Under the pieces are notes generated by a model. It had not been told where the DNA came from, did no database searches, and saw only the letters and a list, made by a program, of their open reading frames with translations. Of a DNA stretch of 64,000 bases, positions 26,901 through 50,091 are shown in pieces. Where the stretch lies: NCBI GenBank assembly GCA_949358305.1, contig OX442324.1, positions 5,833,575-5,897,574 on the forward strand, given 5' to 3'. How positions within the stretch are numbered: position 1 is the first letter of the stretch; every line of letters begins with the position of its first letter. The position numbers and the translations under genes were made by a program. The DNA is from Strigamia acuminata (lineage: Eukaryota > Arthropoda > Chilopoda > Geophilomorpha > Linotaeniidae).

Positions 26901-28989
26901 TCATACTTGAAAGGGACGCGAAAATTAGGCATCACCTACGAGAAGACTGAAGAAAATTTGTACGGATTCGCCGACGCGGATTGGGGTGGCGACATCGACG
27001 ACAGAAGATCGACCACAGGATATGTGTTCATTTTGGCCGGAAGCCCAATCTCGTGGGCATCCAAGAAGCAACATACCGTTGCACTTTCGACCATGGAGGC
27101 TGAGTACATGGCGGTATCGGAGGCAGCAAAGGAACTCCTGCACCTCAGAGGACTTCTAATTGAGTTGGGCTGCCAAACAATGCAACAGGAAGCAACTGAC
27201 GTCTTTTGTGACAACCAGGCCGCCATTTGCTTCTCACAAGATCATTCGAGCTATCATAATAGCAAGCACATCGATATGCGCTTTCACTTCGCCAAAGAAG
27301 TCGTAGAAGATAAGAAAATGAGTCTCCACTACCTGCCAACCACTCAAATGGCAGCAGATGTCTTCACCAAAGGACTCTACCGACCGAAGCATGAAGATTG
27401 TTTAAAAATGTTAAACTTATTTTTGAGTTAATTTTTATTGTTTTTTTATGTAACCAACATCATTTGTGATGAGAAGGAGTGTTGGAATGTTTTATACGTC
27501 ATCTCGGCATGATGTTTTGTATTGGACCACCCACTGGTCACTCCCTTTCCCCTTCACCCTTCACTTCCTGTCCTACTAGAATAAACGCTAGTCGCAGCAC
27601 AAGTTGCTCTGCGACCTAAAATATATATATCTACATAAATCTAACTCATCCACCATCAAATACGAATAAAACCAATCTGTCTTTTACCCGCACATGGTAC
27701 CGTAGAAAGAAAATATTGAAAAAAATATTGATGAAAAAAAAAAAGAAAAATAATCGATTCTAAACCATTATCTAAAAACGTTTCCTTCGTTTTCTTTCTA
27801 TCCATTTGCATTTACTGTTGATTTTTTTGTTGCTGTTGTAAAGCTTTTTTGTATTTTGTTTTTTTTATTCTGCAGCTCTTTCCTGCCCTCGCAGAGTAAG
27901 AGTTAGCATAACATTTATTTCAAACCCTCCATTACATGTTAATCGCACTTTTTCCTATCATCAGCTGCTGTTCGCACCTGCAACGCTTTTCGTGATAAAA
28001 AATCACCGAAAGCCTGATCTGTGTGCTGCCAAGTAACGTACTTGTTGACAACAAATAATGCCTGTTAAATTTCAAGATAGCAAAATCTTGATACGGTTTG
28101 AAAAAATGATGTCGTATCAAACCAATCTATTCTTTTTCTCAAATTGAGACCACAAGGTAACATAAACGCACAAGTTTTTGTTATCTCGGTGCAAGTGCGC
28201 GTCGCTCACGGTGTACTCACTAGCGTACGTCATTTATTAGTGAAACTGCATAAAGTGCAATTTTCGGTTGAGACTAATGACGCACGTACATATTTACAAA
28301 TTTGCTGGAGTTACGAACACGGCTTAAGTCACTTTTAAAACGTAATTTATGATACGCATGAAGTCTGTAATGTTAAAAATTATCCTCATTACCAGGAAAT
28401 GTGGACATTTTGGAAAATTTATAGTTAAGAATTTCCAGCATCTCGAGTTGTATTACTTCCTATAGAAATAACACGAGAGACGCAAATTTAAAGCTATTCA
28501 GAAATCAACTGGTTTAATCATGGCCAACCGTTACAAAAATTATGATTTCAAAACACGAGCCGAGAATGTCCAGATTTCCTGGAAATAAAAAATAATTAAT
28601 CGTCACAATTGAAAAGCCACAAGAGAAAAATAATAAATCATAAGAAAATAGATCGCAAAGTATACTTACGGTTGTTGGAGTTCAATTTGTGCACCTGATG
28701 CAACTTGTCGTAGTTTCAAACTGTTTGTCACGTAGTTGTTCGATCAATAACCATTTAGCTACGACCACTGCATCATTACTAAGCTCCATCTTTATTCCGC
28801 GTGTAGTCCGACTTTGTATCGCCTATTGATTACTCTTTTCCGCCACTGATTGCCCTTAGTATGCATAGTTCGTTCTGCTTAGCTCGAGCGACAATAAATT
28901 AATCCAATGTTTGTGCTTGTAATTTTTAGACGAAGGCGCATGTGGACGTATTGGCCGACGCACTTTTAAGGTGGGCTCGAGGTCGTTAA
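11985..28989 (+). CDS. Secreted single-LDLa-domain protein, 3 exons, 179 aa
   Basis: The exons are 11985-12303, 19868-20028 and 28930-28989. The donors are G|GTAAGT and ACG|GTGAGT, the acceptors GTTAG and TTTAG, and the phases agree. The N-terminus is a signal peptide (hydrophobic ALVYAVFMLAFVPTC), followed by a Pro/Ser/Arg/Gln-rich linker. Exon 2 is one LDL-receptor class A module with six cysteines and the calcium-site pattern CDGFIDCPNGEDEE. Exon 3 gives the tail TKAHVDVLADALLRWARGR and stop. LDLa modules bind calcium and protein ligands outside the cell. The tail looks like one I associate with arthropod secreted LDLa proteins, but I cannot name it; jelly-belly-type ligands are one possibility. 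There are two large introns, the second carrying a whole copia element. The ATG at 11985 is chosen because it opens the signal peptide; the codon upstream at 11967 is TTG. Confidence 0.8.
13199..13236. repeat. (ATTCG)n then (TTC)n microsatellite
   Basis: Four copies of a five-base ATTCG unit run directly into about five copies of TTC. Confidence 0.85.
14251..14313. repeat. Pentanucleotide repeat switching from TCGAC to TCGCC
   Basis: About five copies of TCGAC are followed by about six of TCGCC with the same period, so one unit variant replaced the other along the array. Long open frames across it on both strands are a by-product. Confidence 0.9.
15790..15984 (-). pseudogene. Gag fragment of a Ty3/gypsy-like retrotransposon
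   Basis: The minus-strand frame reads HCNYADQVQSMLFNRFVTGL, followed by QADLTFVKAHHQ. This matches the usual gag pattern (C.Y...L..RFV.GL...Q..L.....LTF.KA). A further upstream stretch to about 16017 reads Ala/Leu-rich like the preceding gag helix. No protease, RT or LTR lies nearby, so it is a relic next to the inverted-repeat element at 16053. Confidence 0.6.
16053..16907. mobile_element. Inverted-repeat element carrying a 17-bp minisatellite
   Basis: The left arm (16053-16102: ACGTGAAAATAGCCAAAATG then CTATTTTCACTGGGATTTCAG) pairs with the right arm (about 16858-16907) with only a few mismatches. A second arm pair continues inside it: about 16126-16165 (GAATTTGGGGGC, TTTCAGGGGC) with about 16657-16700. 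On the right, the two arm segments are separated by a perfect 19-bp hairpin, ATAAATTGTTTTCTGGATT at about 16708-16726 and its complement at about 16746-16764. The minisatellite lies between the inner arms. No coding gene is seen. Confidence 0.65.
16189..16652. repeat. 17-bp minisatellite, about 27 copies
   Basis: The unit is GACCAAGACACTCTTGC with variants (GAGACT, CATTCT, CAATAGACT, GATTAAGA). Because 17 is not a multiple of 3 and no stop falls in the unit, frames on both strands stay open (for example minus 16207-16689 and plus 16295-16672), giving artificial 17-residue repeats. I do not consider these to be genes. Confidence 0.9.
19003..19469. mobile_element. hAT-like MITE with GTACC-rich arms and TCTCGCGAGA palindromes
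   Basis: The ends are TTGTGGGCAGTGTTGTGCC and, inverted, GGCCTAACACTGCCCACAA, with CACTACTG and CAGTAGCGG next inward. The arms are full of GTACC/GGTACC words. The centre has a perfect palindrome GATCTCGCGAGATC at 19166-19179 and two related, degenerate ones near 19226 and 19290. No target duplication could be fixed. CAGTG-type ends suggest hAT. Confidence 0.5.
21293..21447. mobile_element. 155-bp hAT MITE with perfect 8-bp target duplication
   Basis: It starts CAGGGCTGGACTGGG and ends CCAGTCCAGCACTG, with a GC-rich core (GGCCACAGCGGCCACGGGCC). The octamer ATAACATC is present immediately before (21285-21292) and after (21448-21455). These are the standard marks of hAT insertion. It has no ORF of its own and needs a transposase from elsewhere. 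Confidence 0.85.
22883..23061 (+). repeat. Left LTR of the copia element
   Basis: It begins TGTTGGAATG and ends CACCATCA. It contains an AATAAA polyadenylation signal at 22983-22988 and a TATATATAT run near the 3' end. I compared it with the right LTR by eye and found no difference. Confidence 0.95.
23062..23076 (+). promoter_or_regulatory. Primer-binding site of the copia element
   Basis: GGTTATGGGTCCAAC follows the left LTR directly. It resembles the initiator-tRNA(Met) site used by copia-group elements (GGTTATGGGCCCA type). The tRNA identity is inferred. Confidence 0.65.
23283..27431 (+). CDS. Copia gag-pol polyprotein, 1382 aa
   Basis: One frame encodes all proteins for reverse transcription and integration. 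In order: a gag region with the UBN2-type capsid fold (about residues 1-200), a CCHC zinc knuckle (C223, C226, H231, C236), an aspartic protease with DSGAS (D322), an integrase zinc-binding start HHRFGH (about 453), and an integrase core with D517, D580, E616 (D-E spacing 35). The reverse transcriptase has YVDD at 1059-1062, and the RNase H has ADADWGG (D1231) and STMEAEYMA. All catalytic residues I can check are present and there is no stop or frameshift. The start ATG lies 221 nt after the LTR. Gag and pol are in one frame as in Drosophila copia, so gag excess would need splicing or another route, which I cannot see. Confidence 0.95.
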   Translation: MESVRGFKVEKLGEDNYESWKTEMKNVLICNKLWAYVCKRTVKPEATEEAPNTTAVNEWLEKDEIALATIGLGINRTHQGAISSATTSAEAWDKLEAFFQPKGPHRKMFLFKKLINMRKSDDETMNAHLNNFDETAQNLKQTGSTLDDDLLVILLMDTLPDTFALFRSSIKMRETLPDLAAVKIKLLQEDEDLRKNEKAPQNALAAKTFAKNNNHPFKFKGKCNKCGLVGHLAKDCRRKRPGHAGKSNNTDKTVDAVALTATVVSTYQIVDENVMPTERDEKVTPTERDVTIATTIDQPELANYAVAYQSNHAINNIEWCLDSGASRHMCKNREMFSSLNETMKGTIRTASKTYVKSEGLGKIHLDMDDYDKPIVLEDVMFAPDLSENLMSVPRITSQGAEVIFTEKTATISKKGKTVMKAERRGDMFIVRTKPLQIANVATGKISLNSKTWHHRFGHLNLGALQQLRKYEMVNGLKFDTANETFDCEICAKGKIHRSSHPSSSTRADDVLDLIHSDICGPMPTTSLGGAKYFATFIDDKSRYTEVAILKERGEIFRAFQNFKRRVELETGRKIKKIRSDNAKEYVSATFTKFLEEEGIRRQLSVEYTPKQNGVSERMNRTLCEMARCMMIESNLPPPLWAEIIDSAVFIRNRCPTKSLENQTPFEVWHGKKPFIGFLRRLGSKAIVLQQGPGKGKFEAKGTELTLIGYSAESKAYKLYDAARRRVVKSCHVKIFESTDAISNNGEKSFADPFFIFPSFDEPESPPPDAITARNNDNEVETEGEIDVDEADAQIPIENQPAETKRGPGRPKLVRTGKPGRPSKQYNLIRTHDIEPANENQETAFDPNEDHANFVCGSLPSDPITVEEAMSRDDRNEWREAMQNEIDALKEMGTWILVDKPKNRKVIFSRWVFRIKRDKQGNIDRYKGRLVAKGFMQKEGVDFNETYAPVVRYNSIRTLIAYAVEKGWLIHQMDVVAAYIQGELDEEIFMRQPDGFIEEGQEEKVCLLKKSLYGLKQAGRNWHKKLSRHLRKKMKLNRSNKDPCVFYRLEDGKSVIIAVYVDDLIVITENTETMNKVKSDLSEKFRMTDIGSLKYCLGIEVNQNEKDHTVQITQTKYIDEILERFNMTNCNTVSTPIDPALKLTKEMSPKTNEEKEKMKNVPYRELIGALIYLSNSTRPDLAFAVSSLSRFCANPGETHWKAAKRVLSYLKGTRKLGITYEKTEENLYGFADADWGGDIDDRRSTTGYVFILAGSPISWASKKQHTVALSTMEAEYMAVSEAAKELLHLRGLLIELGCQTMQQEATDVFCDNQAAICFSQDHSSYHNSKHIDMRFHFAKEVVEDKKMSLHYLPTTQMAADVFTKGLYRPKHEDCLKMLNLFLS
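27471..27479 (+). promoter_or_regulatory. Polypurine tract of the copia element
   Basis: GAGAAGGAG directly before the right LTR, where plus-strand DNA synthesis is primed in LTR elements. Confidence 0.7.
27480..27658 (+). repeat. Right LTR of the copia element
   Basis: 179 bp, same sequence as the left LTR, ending CA at 27658 and followed by the AATAC target copy. Confidence 0.95.
28392..28582. mobile_element. Small MITE, about 190 bp
   Basis: The left end CCAGGAAATGTGGACATT matches the right end, read in reverse, CCAGGAAATCTGGACATT (one mismatch in 18). No coding capacity; the target duplication is unclear. Confidence 0.55.
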
Positions 28990-31391
28990 GTGACTTCAAC
29001 TCAGCTCAGCTCAGCTCATCGAATGTACCTTCCTACAAATTTATCCATCCTTCTGGCCGTGCTGTGCGTCGTGTCCTTTCTGCAAACCAACTACATCAGA
29101 GCCGTACTTCTTTTCCGAAATTCCTTCAATATGGGCTTTCAATTCCAACCGATCGACAACCGTTATTCAATCGGAAACAATTCCTTTCGTCTCATGTTAT
29201 TTCTGGTCAGGTAAATAAAAAAAATTTAACTAAATAAAATCGCAATTTGAATGTACCACTTGAGGTTACTAACTCAAAAGTAAACCTCATGATAAAACGC
29301 CATCTATGGCCTATAAACTATAATTGTATACCTGCTCCACTATTGACAGCTACTTAAAATTATTATTTTTATTTTCTTAAAAACGATTGTCAATGTATTT
29401 GTAGTTTTTAGTGTCTTATCTTTGATTTTTTTTTTAAAAAATATCTTAAAGCAGAAGTTTCTGGCTATTTGAAAAGCAGACGCAAAGTGATTAAAGTGAA
29501 TGTAAGGTTTATTTTTGTTTAAAAAAAAACAAAACAAATTGGCTAGAAAACTTGTCTGGGCACCCACGGGTACAAACACCGTCAATGTGGTTCAATTAAT
29601 TTGTAGTCTCTTTTAAAAAAAAATTGTCCCTTCACATTTTACAACTTAGTTGGAGTTTAAAGCACAGACTAGAAAATTGAATTTTAAATTTCAAAGTTGA
29701 TTTGAAAATCAGTATTAAATATAACACTACTTATTTGTTTGTGGGTATAATAATGTTATTGTCTCTAACCGCCATGTTTGATCGTTATAAAACTCGGTTG
29801 TATTTGATGAAATGAAAAATATGGAATTTATTTCCCAATGTCAACAGGAGACTGTTAGTGGAGTAACAGGAGAGAAAATAATAAATTGCAACATTTTTCT
29901 TACCATTAGAAATCAGCCGGAGCGAGAGAAGGAAAAATATAAACCAAATTATACAATTTTTTTCCTGATTCAACTTTCAAATGCAAATTGTCTTGTCTTT
30001 TGTGTGCTCAGTTCTCTCTTCTTTCCGAACCAACACCAAAAATGTGTTCCCGGTGAAAAAGTTTCATTTAGTCAAACAGTCCCTAAAAATTAGAAAAAAA
30101 TCAAAAAAAATCAAAAAAAAATATATTACTTAAAAATCTAACATAAAAAAAAAATCCTTTAGATCCTTAACTATTTTTCCACGTGTAATCTCAATGTACG
30201 CACACGGTATATAAAAGAAAATTTACACTTAGCTATAGAAGAATGAAAAAAGTAGCAAAAAAAATACACCCAATAATAAGTTTACTTATTTTTAAATTTA
30301 TGTTTTAAATTTTTAACACATTAAAAATAAATAAATAAATAAAAACTCTTCCATGGTGCTTTTTTAAGTCCATAAGTACCGTGAACAAACAATGCAGCCT
30401 ATTTAAGATGATTATTCTATTATATATATATATATATTTAATATATTAATATTACATAATTCGTTTACCTATTTGAAACAAAATGTGATTTGGCCTTACA
30501 TTTATTCAAATCCAATTTATACGTTTGGGTTTGTTACGAAACAATAGTTAAGCATCCAAAATAATGTCAGTTTCAATGTTGATTACGAGACAATTGAAAA
30601 ATAATAATAATAATAACAATAGGTGGTTATATTAAAAATGTGAAGAGTGAAATTGTTTTATGTCCATTGACGAATTCAATGCAAGTTAAACATTTTCTTA
30701 TACAACTTGTGCAAGTGTTTTAGATTTTAGAAAAGTGAATTTAAAAAGAAAAAGACAAAAAAAAAATAAATAAAATCAAAGTGTCCCCAGTTGGCCTTAA
30801 AATGTTTAAAATAAAGTTAAATTGTTATATAAAACTGTGAATTGAATATAGAGTTGGTAAATATGAAGATGAAAAGAAATATGCTAAATCAATGCATCAA
30901 TTTCCCATCAAGTTTGTAAGATGTTTGATTCTTCACAAACTTCCTTTGCTTCTTCTCCTTTCCACTTCAATTCAACTGCAAAGAGACAATCTAAATTTTT
31001 AATTTAAAAAAAAGTTAAATTAAATTAAATTAAGCAATCGAAGTCAAGTTTTACATGCGAGAAAAATAAGAAATTGATAATATTTCGATAACGTGTTTCT
31101 TAAGTGTGTTATATTTCCATTTCTTCCTCAAAAAAATAGATTTTAAACAAAAACCCTTTTAAAGGAAATTTAATAATCTCCACACTGATTTTGTTTGAAG
31201 GCTTTGGTGCAATAAAATCAACCAAATAGTAGTAGCCTAAATAAAAAAGATTTTAAAAAATTAATCCAAAGTGTTGTTTGTGTCTTTAAAAGCAAAAAAA
31301 AAATATAAAAAAAAATATAAAAATACAGTGGATCAAAGTTTCTGTTTGTAACTTACTTTTCATGAAATGAGGTAAAAAGATAATCGCATAT

Positions 31392-31428
<37 letters not shown>

Positions 31429-34400
31429 GTTATTTTTGATCGAGTTGTATGGACCAATGAGGTGCACTTTTCAGTCCCAATGACGAGTTTCTAAACCCCC
31501 CCTTCTCCTCGTTTCTCTTTATCCTCTCGTTAAATGTGCACGAGAAGGTGCTAAATTTAGCAAAATGAAAAAAAAAAGTATAGCAATGGAGCAGAGCCAA
31601 ATAAAGAACCGAAAATTACACCCGCACATAGTTAAATTGTAATAATGAATTTTGATTGGAAGTATGACGTCATCTTCTTACCTCATTCCCAAAATTTATT
31701 GTGCTGATAAAAATATGGAACTGTGTATTTTAAAGTAAAAAAAAAGAGAAAAAAGTTATAAATCTGTTAATGTTTTTCATTTTCTTTTTTCAGTTGTAAA
31801 TTATATTGTATTACCATGTAGTATGTATAAATGTATTATATAAATATATAGATATAAACATAAGAAGCAAAATGTCATTAGTCTTAACTTTCTCTATTAT
31901 TTATTTGATTTTTGATTTTTGATTTTTGTTTATTATTTCCTAGGTAGTTAGTTGTAGTACAATTAATCTGTGGTTAAACAATAGGAAAAAGAAGAAAAAA
32001 AAAATTAAAAAAAATTGGAATTATTTCCAAGATTATGTGTTCATGTTGTTGTCATATTCTTGACTTTTCCCGGGTAAAAAAAAACGCCAGTCTGAACAAC
32101 GTTCCTTGAATATATTATTTATACATAAGTAGAATAACAGTTCTTTATATTTATCTTTGCTTTTTACTTATTTTATTTATTTACGATTATCTTGTTTTAT
32201 GCAAAGTTTGGAATAAATGAAAAGATTGAATTTGGTTTATTTTCCTTTTGTTGCCGTTTAGACTAAAACCCTTCCATCGGTTGTTCAGATAGCATTAAAG
32301 GGGTTAAAAAGAGATCTTTTCCGGGAATTTGTTACGTTTCTTTCTCTCGATGTGCCTCAAATGAGGGAAAAAGGAGTTTGAAATCTCCCCTTAAGGTCGG
32401 CTTCACACAAAGCAGCTCAGTAGGTGGGGCCAGTTTTGGTTTGATTTTCGATAGTTTTCAAATGGTTTTCGCAATTGTGCCGAACCAAAATGGTCTCGAA
32501 TCGTAAAAATAATAAATAAGTAGATAAATAAATGTATAAAAATAAATCACGACTGAAAATTATTATCATTACTCTGTAAGCGTTTTCTTTTTTTTTCCGC
32601 TTCCATTTGTTTAATTTTTCGTTTATTTCAACAAGTAATGAAATGTAAAGATTATTGCAAAGTTTAAAAAAAATTCCTGACATTTTGTTGCAAACGGTGT
32701 GTGAAATGATGTATAAAATAATAAATTCTATGAAAAATTATTCTGACTCCTTCATTTTTCTTACCTTCACCTTCAATTCTGAAACAACTTGAACGAGCCG
32801 GAACTCAAAACATCCGGCATGGTTGAAGCAAAATTAGGCTTACTGGTAGAATAAGTTTAGGCCTATTTACTTTGTTGCGCCGCGATCTTAGAAGTTTGAC
32901 GGAAATGTTAACGTTGTCTCATGTTCGCTGTATTATTAAATGTATAAACATAAACTGATGCAACAAAACCACGTCTCGTTGAGTGTCGACTACCGTAAGT
33001 GCGTAATGATCGTTGACATTGTAAAATGTTTTGTTCTAAAAATAGTAGAAATAAGTCGCCGAATGAGGTTTAAAAAGCACATTATTATTTTTTGAATAGC
33101 TAAACTCTGAATGTTGATGCTAATAAAGGCTTTTATTTAATTTAACCCGAATACGTCAATGATGACCTCATCTAATCCCAATGAAAAATAAGTGTTTAAT
33201 TCAAGCAACGCTTCCGTAAATGTGGGGTAATCAAGCAAAGGTGATAAAAATTTTACGATTTCACAGTTCTCGCTCTTTCTCTCAAAATATCAAAGCATGA
33301 GCTGCGAATGAACAAACATATTTTGGTCGTCATAGAAACCTGACGAGTTGCAAGAATGCGTTTCAAACTCAGTATATCGGGTAATGACTTTTCAAAAAAA
33401 CAGTAAAAAGCTAGGAATTGATTTTGTTTCTAAATATAAAACCGCAATATGTATGCCCATTCTATTTATGGAAAAAACTTTTTTGTGATGCGACAAAATT
33501 TTACGTGTATTTAAATAGCAGCTAAAATGTAACTTTTAATTTATTGAAACAACAAGCTTACGAAGTAACCCAATAAAATGAATAATATATAAAATTGAAG
33601 TTCACAGTCAAAATGTCAACTGCGCAGATGGAAAATAGAAAATAGAACTTTAAAGTTGTATGTCAAATTTGATACATTACACCACTACAGAGTACAAATA
33701 AAAAGCATTTCTTCCGTGATTGGATTGGGCTGAAATATTAAGTTGTAAACAAGCTGCATCTTTTACAAGAATGGGTTTTCATTCTCCTCGGAATGCGTTT
33801 ACACAAGAAGCTTTTTATCTACCTAAAGTATCTGCTTTAATCTTAGCGTCTAATCTTATTCAGAAACTGGAGTCCAGATCAATAGCACACCTTAAGTGAA
33901 TTAAGCTACTATACAGTTCCAAAATAGAGGAATAAAAGAAAGGGATTAAAAAACAACAGAGGAAAAAAAATTAGAATAAAGAAAAACGATTAAACCGGCC
34001 ATTTTGTGTGTTTCAGTTGGGACTTGCAATTATTCCTCTGGGTACAATAAAAAAATTCATCGCAAGAGAGAGGGTACCGTATGTACACAAAGAAAACATT
34101 GGAATATATTGTGGTGGGTGTAATTCCGCGAACGCTATCGTAAATAATATTTACAAAGGAGTGGTGGGCTGCAATCATTTATTCATTAGATTGTGACATT
34201 AGAATTACTGCATAAAAACAAATACATTTTTTTTCTACTGAATAAAAAGTTAGATGCATCGGTTTTTAGTTCTAAAAATCACAGCCAACACTAACAAGTA
34301 AGGGGTTTGAAACGTCATCTTTTCAGTCTGAAATGACGTCCTATAAATGTTATCTGCGAGCCAAATTACCTGACAATTTTGCCATTAATAAAATGGAATT

Positions 34401-37359
34401 AAAGACACATATCAATTTACGCAAATTACTCGCTTATCAGCGAATTAATTTCCTTTTAAGACTAAACAAAAGAAGAAACTTTTAATCGCATACTAATTTC
34501 CAGAGAAAAGAGGAAAATCTCCGCCTGATGTTGGGTTTCACCGCAATGCCGTCAATGCTATATACTCGCACGTGGGAATAAATAAATGCAGCAACTGACG
34601 TCAGAGCTTTTGTCTCCTGCCGAGAAAACACTATCAATATGATAAAATAGCCGATCGTAATGATAAAATGTTGCTGACTCCTTACGTCATGCCAACAAAA
34701 AAAAAATCGACACCGTCAACACGATTTAAACAAAAAAAAAACAAAGAATGAAATTAATAATAATTACATTTAATACTTGCAATCATAGTTCCATTAGTAA
34801 TCTTTTGTTTACATGTGATGTTTAATTGTAAGAGGTAAGATGTTCATCTCCCTACGCGCGGAACTCAGTAAATTGCAAAAGAGGCGTCAAATCTCCAGAT
34901 CCCATTTGTTATTGGATGCGTCCTCCGCATCTTTTGTGCACAGTCAGGTAAAGTACAAAGCCCTGTAAGTCGATTCGGACGAGCAAAAGAGTGAAAGAAT
35001 CGGATGACTCTCCATTTTCACCTGAGCAAGTCAAAGAGAAATTCAAAACGAAACGAACATCTTAAAACGTTGTTTCCCTTTTCTTTTAATCTCGTCTGTG
35101 TGACTGTGACTGTGACGTAATTGATTCTTTTCAATAGGTCATCCGTTGTTTTCCCGCAGCATCTTTACTATGTCCTGTCACCAAAACTCCCCAGAGGTTG
35201 ACAAGAGACGCATCTTTCAGCCCAATTCTCCCTTCCATCTCTCTTTCTCTCACCACCTCAGCTCGGGGGTAACTTAAGTGACATTCACTCGGGTCCTCAC
35301 GTGCCACTACCTGTTATCACCTGTTTCACGCTGGTGACAACATTGGCGCAGATTTGCTTTAGGTTATAACAACGTTTGCTTTTCCCTCATGAATCGCCGC
35401 CTTAGTCATTTTGTGGCTAACTTGGTTCTTAACCACAGTCTGTCAAGACACAGACACACCGTAATTACAGTCTTAACTTAATCAAAATCTGAATGTCAAA
35501 GTCGTATAACACGACTTATTGCAACTCGGCCTCGACATAGGTCAACAGTAAAAAATCATCAAATAGTGATAAAAATGAAATAAAAAATAAATAAAAAAAA
35601 ACATCCCTTTGACATTAAAACTTCTAATTGAAAAATTCGACGCGAAATAGTCTTCTTGTGCTATATACGATGATGAATAAAGATCTCGTGTCGCATTAAC
35701 TGCATCCCACATCTATAATCATAAAAGTAATATGTAGCGATGACAAAAAGACGATGAATCGGCGCTGGCAATCACATTACATCCAATTAGAAATTGCTGA
35801 GTTGCACTTTTCTTTCTTCTTTTATTATTTTTTGATTTTTTATTTTCGAAGCATCAAGATTACATTGTCACCTTTAATTCAGCAGCTGGTTCATTTTATT
35901 TTAATGCCAGAGGTTATGCCTAAGACTTTTTGTTTGCAAATTCCAAACATCTCGTCATAAAATTACCGCTGTGGAATGGTGAGAAAATGCAACCGTCTTT
36001 CATACTCGCTAACATCTCATTAAGGTTCCCTGCCGTTTGTCAATTTTATATTAAATTGATTTTCCCCTCACGCATTATGTCATTACAAACTCGAAACTAA
36101 ATTTACCATTTTTTTTTATTTGTACACAAAAAAAGAAGAAAAAAAAAAGAAAAAAAAGAAAAAAACCTGTTCGATTCAATTTACCTGAAATTAAAGAGGA
36201 AAGTCAAGTGCAAAACAACACGCGCAAACGTGTTTCACTTTATAAAACTGCATCATTTCGTGCGCCAGGCAGGGGATTAATTAAAAGCAAAGGGTAAAAT
36301 TTATACGGACCACGTTTTAAACCACTCATCTACTAAGTCTAATCAAGTTGAGTCCCAAGTGGAGATTCCCTACAGGGCCCGTTTCTAATTCCAATTGGCT
36401 CCCTACTGAGAGATGACCTCGAACCTGATTCTAACAACAGTACATCATTTATTATCCTCGCCATTTCTCTTTATTTATTGGGCAAAGTGATTTCAAAATT
36501 AATAATTGTTTATCTCTGGAGCGAGTAAATTGAGTGTACAAAGATTAAAAGTGATTATGGTACATTAAGAAGCGATGAGCCAATATCGTGTTTCCACTAA
36601 AAACGAGTAATGTGAATACCTGGAATTTGTGGTTTTGTGGTTTTGTTTCATGTAGGCAATCACCCTTTTTCTGGAATTTCTTTTAATAATACAAAGAACT
36701 ATACATCTGACTGGAAAAAAATCGTTAAACTTGTAGTTATTATAATCGTTATTATGATTATTATTATTATAATAATATATTTATTAATACAGTAAAATTC
36801 ATTATTAATATTATATAGTATTACAAATGCTTAATTTACAGACATTAATAAGAAAGAGCGGTTGACCCCATGATAAAATTCTTTGTGCGTTTCATCGATT
36901 CCTTGCACATATTTAATATTTTATATAAACGTCGACTTATTTTTTTACAATTTACAAATTAAAAAAAAAAGAAAGAAATGGAATCAGATTAAACACCCAT
37001 GATTGGACTAAAATATCAAGTAACTAAAATAATTAAAGATTTAAAACAAAAATAAAAATAAAAAAACTACGGTATTAATAATTGTTAATTATTTACTCTG
37101 ACAAACATTTTTAAAAATATCTCGAAATATGAAAGGTTTAATGGAAGACATCAAATGATTTTCGTATTAAAATTCAAACACAATGACTCGATTACAAAAA
37201 AGAAAACGCACGACAAATAAAATTAAAATTAAAATAAAAAGATGGACATCTACGCAAAATAAATTTACAGCCAGGAGAAAAGGCACCTCGAACGAGTACC
37301 TCCATTAGTAATAACTATTATTATTCCCTTTAATTATGTACATCGGTTCAAGAAAACAA
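28990..37359. other. AT-rich intergenic region between convergent LDLa and RSK genes
   Basis: It should hold the LDLa 3' UTR and the end of the RSK 3' UTR. AATAAA words are too frequent to pick a site. A 31-nt poly(A) run is at 31396-31426 and low-complexity A-rich tracts are common. No exon with conserved motifs was seen on either strand; the open frame at 34008-34196 has no recognisable domain. Confidence 0.5.
31396..31426. repeat. Poly(A) run, 31 nt
   Basis: An uninterrupted A tract. No adjacent coding relic shows that it is a retrocopy tail. Confidence 0.9.

Positions 37360-50091
<12,732 letters not shown>

Larger units (their letters stand above)
22883..27658 (+). mobile_element. Complete Ty1/copia LTR retrotransposon
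   Basis: It has two identical 179-bp LTRs (22883-23061 and 27480-27658) starting TG and ending CA, and a flanking 5-bp duplication AATAC (22878-22882 and 27659-27663). There is a primer-binding site right after the left LTR, a purine tract before the right LTR and one uninterrupted gag-pol frame. It sits in intron 2 of the LDLa gene in the same orientation. Identical LTRs and an open ORF indicate a recent insertion, so it may be polymorphic. Its base composition is higher in GC and CpG than the surrounding intron. Confidence 0.95.
20029..28929 (+). other. Intron 2 of the LDLa gene (8.9 kb), hosting a copia element
   Basis: It begins GTGAGT and ends TTTTTAG. Outside the copia element and two MITEs listed separately it is AT-rich with no other gene recognised. 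Confidence 0.65.

Noticed and set aside
34008-34196. Complementary open frames of 62 codons on both strands after a possible acceptor
   Set aside because: No domain, no downstream context; a chance overlap is likely.
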